14,434 nt of DNA from CAZXVW01 sp964644025 (GCA_964644025.1 CAZXVW010000115.1:1-14434), one strand, 5' to 3'; counted from the stretch's first letter, positions 1-8,126 are shown. Made by a program: numbers and translations. The notes: a model not told the origin generated them from the sequence alone.

Positions 1-566
1 AGAAACAGGTTGTCGGCATCGGTCGGCAACGCTCCGATCAGCCCTTTGGCCCGCTCGATCCCGACTTCCCGTAGCGCTTCGTCGTTTTTGGCGTCGGCGG
101 CTACCGCCAGCATTCCCTTCTTGACCGCGCGGTCCACTGCGGCGGCGTTGGGATCCACAATCACGAACGGCACCCCGGATCGCCGTAGCTCCCGCGCCGC
201 CCCGCGGCCAACACGGCCGAAGCCGCACACGATGTAATGATCTTTCAGTTTATCGATCATGCGCTTCACCTTTCGCCGGTAAAAGAAATCCCTCAGTTGA
301 GCCTCGAAGAGGGTCTCGGCGATCGCTCCAAAAGCGTAAAGCACGACGCCGACCCCGAACACCAGCAGCACCGAATTGAAGATCCGCCCCGCCCGGCTTA
401 GCTGGTGAATCTCTTCGTAGCCCACCGTCGTAATCGTGATCAGCGACATGTAGAAGGCATCGAACACCGGGTAGTGTTCGATGATTACGAACCCGGCCGT
501 GCCGATGCCCAGCGTAACGGCCAGGGCGGCCAGCACGGTGAGCAGCCGGCGTTGGTAACTTCTCAT
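1..566 (-). CDS. Two-helix potassium channel with RCK (TrkA-N) domain, 3' end outside the window
   Basis: The frame opens at ATG 566 and runs off the left edge after 188 codons, so the C-terminus is missing. It encodes a hydrophobic helix (residues about 8-29), a pore loop with the selectivity filter TTVGYEE (about 46-52), and a second helix (about 61-87). A Rossmann nucleotide-binding unit follows, with the glycine motif GFGRVG at 115-120 and an acidic residue ending the second strand (VIVD, D138). The stretch ADAKNDEALREVGIERA is typical of RCK/TrkA-N domains. Proteins of this build are inner-membrane K+ channels gated by a cytosolic ligand-binding ring. The filter reads TVGYEE where most relatives have TVGYGE or TVGYGD. 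It starts 7 nt after the stop of the phosphatase gene, with AGGAGG inside the end of that gene, so it is probably the last or a late gene of the lpxD operon. Family call is confident; ligand is unknown. Confidence 0.9.
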   Translation of the reverse strand, partial: MRSYQRRLLTVLAALAVTLGIGTAGFVIIEHYPVFDAFYMSLITITTVGYEEIHQLSRAGRIFNSVLLVFGVGVVLYAFGAIAETLFEAQLRDFFYRRKVKRMIDKLKDHYIVCGFGRVGRGAARELRRSGVPFVIVDPNAAAVDRAVKKGMLAVAADAKNDEALREVGIERAKGLIGALPTDADNLF

Positions 567-573
567 CCGCTGT

Positions 574-2547
574 TTACAGCCTCCTAGCAACCAGGATGGT
601 CATATCGTCCTGCAACTCCGGCGAGCCGGTCCATTCGAGAACCGCTTCCATGACCGCCGTGATGATTCGTCCGGCGTCCCGGTGCCCATTCCGTAACACG
701 ATGTCGATCACCCGCTCCTCGCCAAACATTTCGCCATATTCGTTTTCCGGCTCGGTAATGCCGTCGGTATAAGCGAACAGCAGGTCGCCGCTTTCCAGCC
801 GGAGCCGGCTCTCTCCATATTGTGCGAACGGGAACGCCCCCACCACCATCCCGTTCACATCCAGTTGGCTCACCTGGCCGTTTCTGATCAGCAGCGGGGG
901 CAGGTGGCCGGCGTTGGTGTAAGTGAGCATGCCGCTTTCGTCATCGTAGACCGAGAAATAAAAAGTAGCGTACTTCTCCGGCGAGGTGTCGGCATAGAGC
1001 TGCTCGTTCAACTCCTGCACCACCCTGGAGGTCGATAGTACCTCGCCGCGCGCGCCGTTGCCGCCGGCCCGGCCCTCCAGGCATGCCCGGACGTGCGTTC
1101 GCAAGGAAGATTGCAGCGTCGCCATCAGCAGGGCGGCCGAGATGCCCTTGCCGGCTACATCGCCGATCGCCACTACCGCGTGGGAGCCATCGAGCGCCTG
1201 GTAATCATAATAATCGCCGGAGACCATCCGCGCCGGGTTACACTGCGCGCATAACTCCAGCCGGGCCAGGGCCGGCACGCTTTTCGGATAAAGCTGGCGC
1301 TGCACCTCGCGGGCGATCTCCAGCTCCGCCTGCAAGCGCTCCTTCTCTTTCGCCACCACTAGCAGACGCTCCAGATTTTCCGTCATCCGGTTAAACGACT
1401 CGCTGACCGCGGCGATCTGGTCGTCGCCGCGAACCTCGATCCGATGGGAGAAATCGCCCCGGCGCACGCGCTCAGTCCCTTCGTACAAAGCGCTAAACGC
1501 GCCGGTGATGGTGCGCGTAATTGAGACGCCAATGAACAGCGAAACCAGCTCCGCTACCAAGAAGACCAGCGCCAGCAGATACAAGATGAACAGGACTTGG
1601 CCACTTTCGGTTTTCTGCGTGAAAATCGCATCCAGAACCGCCGAGACGCGAGAGTGAACGCTCAACAGGCCCCCGGCTTGCGCCGGCGGCGAGTCCCAGA
1701 TGGCGACCGGGATGCTGGTTCCCTGCTTGAAGTCGTAGTCGAAGCGGTTCTTCGGCGGTGGCAGGACCGATCCCTCGGAGCTTGCCTCGCCCGGCGCCGC
1801 TTCGAACGGGCGCATCAAGACCCGTGGCGCGCCACCGGCTGCGGCCCGGTTGCTGAACTCCAGGATCGTTACATCGCCCAGACCGGGCGCCAGGGACAGC
1901 AGAAAGCGGCGCGTCAGCGGCGCCATTATGGTCACATCAGTGGCCCCGGCGATACTTCGGGCCCAGGTGTACAGCAACCTGTCCTTCACCACCACTCCGC
2001 TGGTTTCGCCCCAGCCCTCCGGCGGCGGTTCTATCCGCGGCTTGCCAGGAAAACGGACCACGCCCCGGTCCCGCACCACCACCTCCAGGTCGGGGAATTC
2101 TTCGCCGAGCATCGCTTTCACTCGATCCCAGGCGCGCTCGCGTTGATAAGGCGGCACGCGCACCATTGACCGGGCGGAGCGGTCCAGGGCCGCCAGGCGC
2201 CGCTCGAGTTCGCTGCTCACCACGTGCACCGCAATCTGGCTGGCCAGTGCCCAACTCGCTCCCGCCGCCAGGATCGCGATCAGCAAGACCGGAACCACGG
2301 CGATGAACACGTAAGCCACCAGCAGCCGGTTCCGGAGCCGCCAGATGGCTTTGTGGATGCCGATTCGCATCCACTTGATCCCCGCCACCGCCGCGGCCAC
2401 CACCACCAGTACCAGCAGCAGGAAACGCGTCGCTGTCGTTACGCCCAGCCAGCCGGAGCTCCAGTAAGCTGCCACCGCGACCAGCAGCACCTTGTCGGTA
2501 CGGCCCAAGTGGCTCCAGGCTGACTCGAAGCCGCGCAATACGTTCAT
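574..2547 (-). CDS. Membrane sensor phosphatase: periplasmic domain, HAMP, SpoIIE/PP2C-type Ser/Thr phosphatase
   Basis: A 657-residue inner-membrane protein. There are hydrophobic helices near residues 18-36, 41-57 and 75-103, then a periplasmic region of about 210 residues with no family I recognise. A further helix lies at about 317-343. A HAMP relay (about 344-397, with RRGDFSHRIEVRGDD) and a short coil (EKERLQAELEIAREVQ) lead to a C-terminal SpoIIE-type PP2C domain. The metal-binding motifs are all present: SGDYYD (443-448), GDVAGKG (462-468), TDGITE (594-599) and QDDMTI (646-651). RsbU/SpoIIE relatives dephosphorylate anti-sigma-factor antagonists in partner switching; no such partner is in this window. 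I chose ATG 2547, one base after the stop of the upstream LOG gene (TGA-A-ATG), over an in-frame TTG at 2568. A periplasmic signal probably controls the phosphatase through HAMP. Confidence 0.92.
   Translation of the reverse strand: MNVLRGFESAWSHLGRTDKVLLVAVAAYWSSGWLGVTTATRFLLLVLVVVAAAVAGIKWMRIGIHKAIWRLRNRLLVAYVFIAVVPVLLIAILAAGASWALASQIAVHVVSSELERRLAALDRSARSMVRVPPYQRERAWDRVKAMLGEEFPDLEVVVRDRGVVRFPGKPRIEPPPEGWGETSGVVVKDRLLYTWARSIAGATDVTIMAPLTRRFLLSLAPGLGDVTILEFSNRAAAGGAPRVLMRPFEAAPGEASSEGSVLPPPKNRFDYDFKQGTSIPVAIWDSPPAQAGGLLSVHSRVSAVLDAIFTQKTESGQVLFILYLLALVFLVAELVSLFIGVSITRTITGAFSALYEGTERVRRGDFSHRIEVRGDDQIAAVSESFNRMTENLERLLVVAKEKERLQAELEIAREVQRQLYPKSVPALARLELCAQCNPARMVSGDYYDYQALDGSHAVVAIGDVAGKGISAALLMATLQSSLRTHVRACLEGRAGGNGARGEVLSTSRVVQELNEQLYADTSPEKYATFYFSVYDDESGMLTYTNAGHLPPLLIRNGQVSQLDVNGMVVGAFPFAQYGESRLRLESGDLLFAYTDGITEPENEYGEMFGEERVIDIVLRNGHRDAGRIITAVMEAVLEWTGSPELQDDMTILVARRL
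580..585 (-). promoter_or_regulatory. Ribosome binding site of the potassium channel gene
   Basis: AGGAGG on the minus strand lies within the last codons of the phosphatase gene (its Arg-Arg pair), 13 nt before ATG 566. The spacing is longer than ideal. The overlap with the upstream gene suggests translational coupling of phosphatase and channel. Confidence 0.55.
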
Positions 2548-2548
2548 T

Positions 2549-3343
2549 TCAGAACCGGGACTTGGCAATCGCCGGCGTCTCTTCTTCCGGACCTCCCGGA
2601 GCGGCCGGCGCTTGCAGGTAATACTTGGTAAGCCCGGCCTTCAGAATCTCGAACGCGGTCTCCGGATCATCGGCCCACTCGAACAGCCTGGTATCTTCCG
2701 GGCTGATGGTCCCGTGCCGCACCAGCGCATCGAAGTTGATGACCTCCTTCCAATAGTCGCTCCCGTACAAAACGATCACGATCTTCTTGGCCAGTTTCTC
2801 TGTCTGCACCAGGGTCAGCAGCTCGAACAGCTCGTCCATGGTGCCGAATCCGCCGGGAAACACAACCAGCGCTTTCGCCAGGTAGGCAAACCAGAACTTG
2901 CGCATGAAGAAGTAGCGGAACTGCAGGCACAGTTCCGGCGTAATGTACGGATTTGGCTGCTGTTCGAGCGGCAGACCGATGTTCAGCCCCACGCTCCGGA
3001 CGCCGGCGTCGTGTGCCCCGCGGTTGGCCGCCTCCATAATGCCCGGTCCACCTCCGGTGCAGATTACAAAGCGCCGGTTCGAGTGCTTGAGCCCTTCCGA
3101 CCATTCGCTCATCATCCGCGCCAGCTTCCGGGCTTCCTGATAGTAATGCCCCATGGGACCGTCTTCCTGGATGCGGGCCGACCCGAAGAAGACCACCGTG
3201 TCGTGAATCCGTTCCTTGCGGAACTGTGCCAGCGGCTGGAGAAACTCCGCCATGATGCGGATGGCCCGGCCGTCGCGGCTCTCCAGGAAATCGAGGTTCT
3301 TATAGGCCAGTTCGGGACTGCAGCGCACTTCGTCGTTATTCAT
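2549..3343 (-). CDS. LOG-family (lysine decarboxylase-like fold) protein, TIGR00730-like
   Basis: 264 residues with the two signature motifs of the LOG family. These are TGGGPGIMEAANRGA (96-110) and PGGFGTMDELFE (163-174), matching PGGxGTxxE. LOG enzymes are cytosolic Rossmann-fold phosphoribohydrolases that release the base from nucleoside monophosphates, with cytokinin-type nucleotides the known substrates. The bacterial substrate is usually unproven, and the old label lysine decarboxylase is misleading. This protein is longer than plant LOGs (about 190-220 residues) because of N- and C-terminal extensions, as in the larger bacterial class. ATG 3343 overlaps the end of lpxD by 8 nt, and its stop is one base before the phosphatase start, so translation is probably coupled at both ends. 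Family call is firm; physiological role is not. Confidence 0.9.
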   Translation of the reverse strand: MNNDEVRCSPELAYKNLDFLESRDGRAIRIMAEFLQPLAQFRKERIHDTVVFFGSARIQEDGPMGHYYQEARKLARMMSEWSEGLKHSNRRFVICTGGGPGIMEAANRGAHDAGVRSVGLNIGLPLEQQPNPYITPELCLQFRYFFMRKFWFAYLAKALVVFPGGFGTMDELFELLTLVQTEKLAKKIVIVLYGSDYWKEVINFDALVRHGTISPEDTRLFEWADDPETAFEILKAGLTKYYLQAPAAPGGPEEETPAIAKSRF

Positions 3344-4382
3344 CGGTCTTTGTCGCCTTCCCCGTGGCGGTCGCCAGATCTTCCAGCCGGCGCTCCAATT
3401 GCCTTACCCTCTTCAGGATCTCCGGCAACTTCGGGAAGGCGGCCACTGCCCGCCGCCACAGCCGCGACTCGATCGCCGGGTAGCCGGAAATCATCGTCCC
3501 TTTCGGAACACTGCTCGGAACACCGCTTTGCGCGGTGGCGATCACTCCTTCTCCAACCGTCAGGTGCCCGGCGATGCCGACCTGGCCGGCCAGCAGCACG
3601 TCTTTTTCCAGGATCGAACTGCCGGCCAGGCCCACCTGGGCACACAAAATGTTATCCTCGCCCACCACGCTCGAATGGCCCACCTGCACCAGGTTGTCGA
3701 TCTTGGCGCCCCGCCGGACGCGCGACTCGCCAACCGTGGCCCGGTCCACCGCACTCAGCGACTGGATCTCCACGTCGTCCTCGATGACGGCGATGCCGGA
3801 CTGCACGATCTTGTAGTGGCTCCCGTCGGCACGCTTGGCGAAGCCGAACCCGTCGCCGCCGATGACAACCCCGTTCTGAAGGATCACCCGGTTGCCGATC
3901 CGGCAGAACTCCCGGACCACGGCGTGTGAGTGGGCTTGGAAATCGTCGCCGATCCGCGCTCCTTCGTAAATCACCACGTGGGGGTGCAGCACCGCTCTCC
4001 GGCCGATGGTGACGTTCTCACCGATGACGACGTAGGCCCCGATGGAGGCCTCGGGTCCGAGGCTCGCCGAAGCGGCGATGACCGCCGTCGGATGGATGCC
4101 CGGCACCGGGCGCGGCGGGGTGTAGAACAGCTCCAGCGCCCGGGCAAAGTCCAGGTAGGGGTTTTCCGACACCAGCAACCGCATGCCGGTTCCCTCCACC
4201 GGCTCGCTTACCAGGATGGCTGCGGCGCGGGAATCCTTTAGCTTGGCCGCGTACTTCGGGTTGGCCAGAAACGTGAGCTCCGTGGGGCCGGCCTGCTCCA
4301 TTCCAGCCACCCCGGTGATGTCGATTTCCCCGTCGCCGACCAGCCGGCAGCCTAATGCCTCTGCGATCTGTCTGAGTTTCAT
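3336..4382 (-). CDS. lpxD: UDP-3-O-acylglucosamine N-acyltransferase LpxD
   Basis: 348 residues, the usual LpxD length. LpxD adds the second (N-linked) acyl chain to UDP-3-O-acyl-glucosamine from acyl-ACP in the cytosolic lipid A pathway. The N-terminal uridine-binding domain (about 1-95) includes TELTFLANPKYAAKL. It is followed by left-handed beta-helix hexapeptide repeats (about 96-300), such as ASLGPEASIGAYVVIGENV. The GGDGFGFA segment (175-182) is diagnostic. The presumed catalytic histidine is H236 in NLVQVGHSSV. The C-terminus is a helical extension rich in Arg and Leu. The usual IGANTTIDR segment reads IQSLSAVDR here, a change of local sequence with the DR kept. The gene diverges from the barrel gene across 32 bp and appears to be first in an operon, away from the lpxA/fabZ cluster where it often sits. 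No clear promoter hexamers were found upstream. Confidence 0.96.
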   Translation of the reverse strand: MKLRQIAEALGCRLVGDGEIDITGVAGMEQAGPTELTFLANPKYAAKLKDSRAAAILVSEPVEGTGMRLLVSENPYLDFARALELFYTPPRPVPGIHPTAVIAASASLGPEASIGAYVVIGENVTIGRRAVLHPHVVIYEGARIGDDFQAHSHAVVREFCRIGNRVILQNGVVIGGDGFGFAKRADGSHYKIVQSGIAVIEDDVEIQSLSAVDRATVGESRVRRGAKIDNLVQVGHSSVVGEDNILCAQVGLAGSSILEKDVLLAGQVGIAGHLTVGEGVIATAQSGVPSSVPKGTMISGYPAIESRLWRRAVAAFPKLPEILKRVRQLERRLEDLATATGKATKTDE

Positions 4383-4394
4383 ATCCTCGCTATG

Positions 4395-4412
4395 CTTCAG
4401 GTTACACTGAAG
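4395..4412. repeat. Perfect inverted repeat in the lpxD/barrel divergent spacer
   Basis: CTTCAG (4395-4400), six bases, then CTGAAG (4407-4412) fill most of the 32-bp spacer between the two divergent start codons. The right arm contains GAAGG (to 4413), the only Shine-Dalgarno-like sequence before ATG 4415. The repeat could be a protein site serving both genes or an RNA stem hiding the ribosome site. Both roles are inference. Confidence 0.5.
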
Positions 4413-4414
4413 GT

Positions 4415-7192
4415 ATGCGTTGCGCCACCGGCCTCGCGGTTCTCCTGGTGGTCATTGTCCGTGTAACCGCGGCCCAGCCGCAAGAGAAGAGACCCTCGGC
4501 GATCGAGCGGGCCATACAGGAGTTCAAAATCCAGACCCGCAATCTTGGACTGCGCCCCGAGAGCGGCCGGAAGGGAAAACGCCGGAGAAAGCGCACCAGC
4601 ACCTGGCACGGCCGGCTGTTCTGGAATTTCCGGAACGATTTTCTCGACGCCGTCCCCCATGAAGTCACGCAGACCGGCGGCGACAAGGGAATTCTCCGGC
4701 GCAACCAGTATGGCTTCAACATCTCCGGACCCGTCGTGCTTCCCAAAATCTATGACGGCGGCGGCAGGACTTTCTTCTCGCTTTCTTATGAGGGCATGCG
4801 GGAAACGATCGGCCGCTCCTATCTGCTCACCGTCCCCACCATGCCGGAGCGCGTCGGCGATTTCAGCCAGGTGGTCGACAAGTCCGGTCGTCTGCTGCCG
4901 ATGTATGATCCCGCCACCACCCGAGAGAACCCGGCCTTCGATCCCGGGCAGAAGGTGTCGACGAACAACCTCCAGTACTTGCGGGACCCGTTTCCCGGCA
5001 ACCGGATGCCCGACGGCCGGCTGGACCCGGTGGCCCTCGACGCCATGCAGTATTATCCCGAGCCGAATGTCAGCATCGGCCCGTATTTTCAGAACAATTA
5101 CTCAATTTATTCCCCGGAAGTCAATAAAGCTGACGGCATGCGAGGGAAGCTGGATCAAAACATCCGGGACCGCCATCGTCTGACCTTCGGGTTCAGCTTC
5201 TCCAACGGGCTCGAGAGTCCGGCCCGGTATTATTCCACCATCGCGAACCCTGGACGCCCGGATCGCAGCTTCCGGACCCGCGCCGGGTGGCTGGATCATG
5301 TCTTCACGATTTCTCCAAGCAGTGTAAATACGCTCCACTTCGTCGCCTGGACCAGTACATCCGAGAGCAGTGCGGACACGGACGCCAGCGGCCGCCCTTT
5401 CCCCCGGTATACGTTCAAGCCTTACCTTTCCATGGGGCGGTCCTCACCGCTTTCGCGCACGGCCCGCACGCACTACGAAGTCTCCGATGGCTTCGCTTTT
5501 CGCCGCGGCAAGCACAGCCTCCGGCTCGGCGGTGAATGGGTGTGGGAGCTGACGAACTCCTTCTGGCCCCAATACCCCTCCGGCCTGTTTTCCTTTTCCA
5601 GGGGCTTGACCAGTCTGCCGGGCATCGTCAACACGGGCCATGCCTTCGGCAGTTTCATGCTGGGGCTTTCCCGCTTCGCCGAGGAAAGCCTCGTGGGGAA
5701 CCCGTCCTATTTCCGGAAGAGCCGCGGCGAGGTGGCATTCCGTGACGAATGGGAGGTTCAGCCTGGCTTCACTCTGTACCTGGGCTTGACCATGGGCATC
5801 GACGCCCCGCGCCTGGAGAAGTACAATCGCCAGTCCACGGTGGATCTGGCCACCATCAATCCGGCCAATGGAAAGCCGGGCGCCCTGGTCTTCGCGGGCC
5901 GTGACGGCCGCGGCCGGGCTTTCCAGCCGGTGATGGTGCGTCCGGAGCCGTCCGTTTCAATTGCCTGGAGCCCGCGGGACAACACGAAAACCGTCATCCG
6001 GCTGAGCCTCCGCCGAAGCTACAGCTCGATTCCTCTCTATGCGGGCCAGTGGGGTACGCAAGGCTTCAACGGAACGCCGACCTACATCACGGAAAACTCC
6101 CAACTCGAACCGGCTGCCGTGCTGCGGGAGGGGCTCCCCAAGCCGTTGCATCCTCCGCCCGATCTGCGCCCGGAGGCGGCCAATGACACGGTCGCCGACC
6201 TGATGTATCCCGGCTCCCGCCAGCCCGGCTACGATTACGGCCGGTTCTCGGTCGAGCGCCAGCTTCCGGCGTCTATCATTCTTACCGTGGGCGTCAATCA
6301 CACCCGTGGCTGGGACATTCTGGCTGACAACGACGGTGCGAACCCCAACGCTATCGCGCTGGACAACCTCCAGTACCGGGATTTGCTCAACGACGAGAGT
6401 TTCCGCCGCTCCCTCCGGCCTTACCCCCAGTACCAGCGCTTCGACGTCTCCGAGCTGTACCCGGTCGGCCATTACGAGCGCACTGAAGGTTTTGTGCGCC
6501 TGGAGAAGCGCACCTCACAGGGATTATCGCTGCGCGCCGTTTACGAGTTTTCCAAGCAAATGGACGACTACCGCGGCGACGGCCTGCAGGATTACTACCA
6601 CCGGGAAAAGGAATGGGCGCTCACTTATTACAATGATCCCCACCGCCTCTCGCTCAGCTACATGTACGAGCTGCCCTTCGGGCCGAACAAGCGCTTCCTG
6701 CCCTCGCGCGGCTGGCTGCGCTACCTGGTCGGCGGGTGGGCCATCAGCGGGACCACCAGTTACTCGAGCGGCGATCCCATCCGCCTGCGCGCGGATTTCA
6801 ACAACACGGGCGGTGTCGTCGACACCCTTTACGTGAATGCCGTGCCCGGCGTGGATCCCCACGTCGAACATCGAAGCCCGGAGCAATGGTTTAATCCCGC
6901 CGCATTCATTAACCCGCCGGATTTCTCCATCGGCAATGTTTCCCGGGCGCATCCCAGTTTGCGAAATCCCCCGCGCCAGAACCACAACCTTTCGGTCACC
7001 AAGCGCATTTCGCTCGCCTCGGACCGTTCCCTGGAGTTCGTCGGCACCGCCTTCAATTTTTTGAATCATGCCGATTGGAACCGTCCCGACGCCGAGATCG
7101 GCACCGCCGAGGCGCCCAACGAGAACGCCGGCAAGATTATCGGCTCCCGGGGAGGGCGCGTAGTTCAGCTAGGATTGAGGCTTACGTTTTAA
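4415..7192 (+). CDS. Oar-like outer-membrane beta-barrel protein without N-terminal domain or plug
   Basis: 925 residues. A signal peptide (about 1-20, with hydrophobic core LAVLLVVIV and AA-Q cut site) is followed by a short basic linker (GRKGKRRRKR, 51-60). The sequence then goes straight into the part that, in acidobacterial Oar-like TonB-dependent receptors, begins the barrel: WHGRLFWNFRNDFLDA, LRRNQYGFNISGPVV, FFSLSYEGMRE and TVPTMPERVGDFS. Further barrel strands follow to the end, including YSSGDPIRLRADFNNTGG and NFLNHADWNRP. The last residue is Phe (GLRLTF), as expected for a BAM-assembled outer-membrane protein. Oar-like relatives are usually about 1,000-1,200 residues, with a carboxypeptidase-regulatory-like domain and a plug. 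Both appear absent, and I see no TonB box. The usual label would be TonB-dependent receptor, but active TonB-driven transport is doubtful without a plug. First gene of a three-gene cassette; substrate unknown. Confidence 0.85.
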   Translation: MRCATGLAVLLVVIVRVTAAQPQEKRPSAIERAIQEFKIQTRNLGLRPESGRKGKRRRKRTSTWHGRLFWNFRNDFLDAVPHEVTQTGGDKGILRRNQYGFNISGPVVLPKIYDGGGRTFFSLSYEGMRETIGRSYLLTVPTMPERVGDFSQVVDKSGRLLPMYDPATTRENPAFDPGQKVSTNNLQYLRDPFPGNRMPDGRLDPVALDAMQYYPEPNVSIGPYFQNNYSIYSPEVNKADGMRGKLDQNIRDRHRLTFGFSFSNGLESPARYYSTIANPGRPDRSFRTRAGWLDHVFTISPSSVNTLHFVAWTSTSESSADTDASGRPFPRYTFKPYLSMGRSSPLSRTARTHYEVSDGFAFRRGKHSLRLGGEWVWELTNSFWPQYPSGLFSFSRGLTSLPGIVNTGHAFGSFMLGLSRFAEESLVGNPSYFRKSRGEVAFRDEWEVQPGFTLYLGLTMGIDAPRLEKYNRQSTVDLATINPANGKPGALVFAGRDGRGRAFQPVMVRPEPSVSIAWSPRDNTKTVIRLSLRRSYSSIPLYAGQWGTQGFNGTPTYITENSQLEPAAVLREGLPKPLHPPPDLRPEAANDTVADLMYPGSRQPGYDYGRFSVERQLPASIILTVGVNHTRGWDILADNDGANPNAIALDNLQYRDLLNDESFRRSLRPYPQYQRFDVSELYPVGHYERTEGFVRLEKRTSQGLSLRAVYEFSKQMDDYRGDGLQDYYHREKEWALTYYNDPHRLSLSYMYELPFGPNKRFLPSRGWLRYLVGGWAISGTTSYSSGDPIRLRADFNNTGGVVDTLYVNAVPGVDPHVEHRSPEQWFNPAAFINPPDFSIGNVSRAHPSLRNPPRQNHNLSVTKRISLASDRSLEFVGTAFNFLNHADWNRPDAEIGTAEAPNENAGKIIGSRGGRVVQLGLRLTF

Positions 7193-7193
7193 A

Positions 7194-8114
7194 TTGCGGT
7201 TGTGGCTTACATTTCTGGTTTGCGTCGCGCTGCTGGCGGCGGCGGCCCCGAAGTCCCGGCGCATGCTGGTGCGCATCCCGGTCTGGTCCGACTCGGGCGG
7301 GCCGCTCACGGCGAAGGACCTGGTGGCGGAGGCCGACGGCGAGCCGGCGAGGGTGGTCCGCCTGCGCGGACCATCTGACGATTTGTTCATCTTGCTTGTC
7401 GTGGATCTGGCCGAGGATCTCAACGAGGCCGACCTGGCCAAGGACGCCCTTGTGCAGACGATCTCCGCCCTGCCCCGGAATGTCTACGTAAGCGTCTTGC
7501 GGGCCCAGGACGGCCTGCGGGTGCTACTCGACCCCACCAATGACCGCGACGCGATCACCCAGACGATTCGGGCTTTCCCCGTCAGCGGGAAGGCGGGCCT
7601 GCTGGAAACCGTCGAAACCGCTTCCGAGCTGGCCGATTCCATCCTCGCCAAGGCCCCCGTTCGCCTGGCTGTCCTTTACGTGACTGATTCCAACGTTTAC
7701 AACTACCGCGAGGACTTCAGCAATCCCGTGATTAACTATAGTGACCGCCGTGACCTCAGCCGCCGCTTTCCGGAAGGTCTGGTGCGGGAACGGATTGCCA
7801 AGCTGCAGGCAAAGCTGAGCGCCCGCCAGGCGCCCATCTTCGTCGTTCACTTGGAGTACCGGACCGACCGGCTTAACGAAGCCTACCAGAACGGTCTGAT
7901 GGAACTGACTGCCACCACCGGCGGCAGCAGCGCCTTCTGCCGTTCCAACAGCGAGATCGCCACGGCGATTCAGCAGATGTTTCGCAAGATCGCTTCCCAC
8001 TACCGCGTCGATCTCCAGGTCGCGGCTCGCAACGGCGCCGACGTACAGATTTCCTTGCAAGCCGCCAGTGGCCCCCTCAGCTATCGCGCCAGGGTCCATT
8101 TGAAAAAGAGGTAA
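7194..8114 (+). CDS. Exported VWFA-related protein with degenerate metal site
   Basis: 306 residues with a clear signal peptide (MRLWLTFLVCVALLAAAAP). A single domain follows that resembles the acidobacterial VWFA-related family (TIGR03436 type): a hydrophobic first strand (LFILLVVDL, 64-72), a second acidic turn (LYVTDSN, 161-167) and a C-terminal beta region. In a working MIDAS the first motif is DxSxS; here it reads DLAED (71-75). The threonine loop reads GKAGLLETVE. Both serines and the threonine are therefore missing, and metal-dependent ligand binding is probably lost. The start is TTG 7194, one base after the barrel stop (TAA-A-TTG). TTG is rare, but it is the choice that gives a basic N-terminus and full signal peptide; TTG 7200 is the alternative. 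Tight coupling points to a joint role with the barrel in the periplasm or at the surface. Confidence 0.75.
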   Translation: MRLWLTFLVCVALLAAAAPKSRRMLVRIPVWSDSGGPLTAKDLVAEADGEPARVVRLRGPSDDLFILLVVDLAEDLNEADLAKDALVQTISALPRNVYVSVLRAQDGLRVLLDPTNDRDAITQTIRAFPVSGKAGLLETVETASELADSILAKAPVRLAVLYVTDSNVYNYREDFSNPVINYSDRRDLSRRFPEGLVRERIAKLQAKLSARQAPIFVVHLEYRTDRLNEAYQNGLMELTATTGGSSAFCRSNSEIATAIQQMFRKIASHYRVDLQVAARNGADVQISLQAASGPLSYRARVHLKKR

Positions 8115-8126
8115 CATGATCTTGCC

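Noticed and set aside
2548..2568. TTG 2568 as start of the phosphatase
   Set aside because: ATG 2547 follows the upstream stop by one base and needs no rare codon; the extra seven residues add nothing recognisable.
3504..3527. 12-nt tandem repeat in lpxD (units CGGAACACTGCT and CGGAACACCGCT)
   Set aside because: It encodes the SGVP-SSVP turn near the end of the beta-helix, a region where LpxD proteins commonly have Val-Pro repeats; no further structure.
2492..3787. A 431-codon plus-strand open frame opposite the LOG and lpxD genes
   Set aside because: It lies over three well-recognised minus-strand genes, has no domain I recognise and shows a composition (many His, Arg, Pro, Gly) typical of antisense frames in GC-rich coding DNA.
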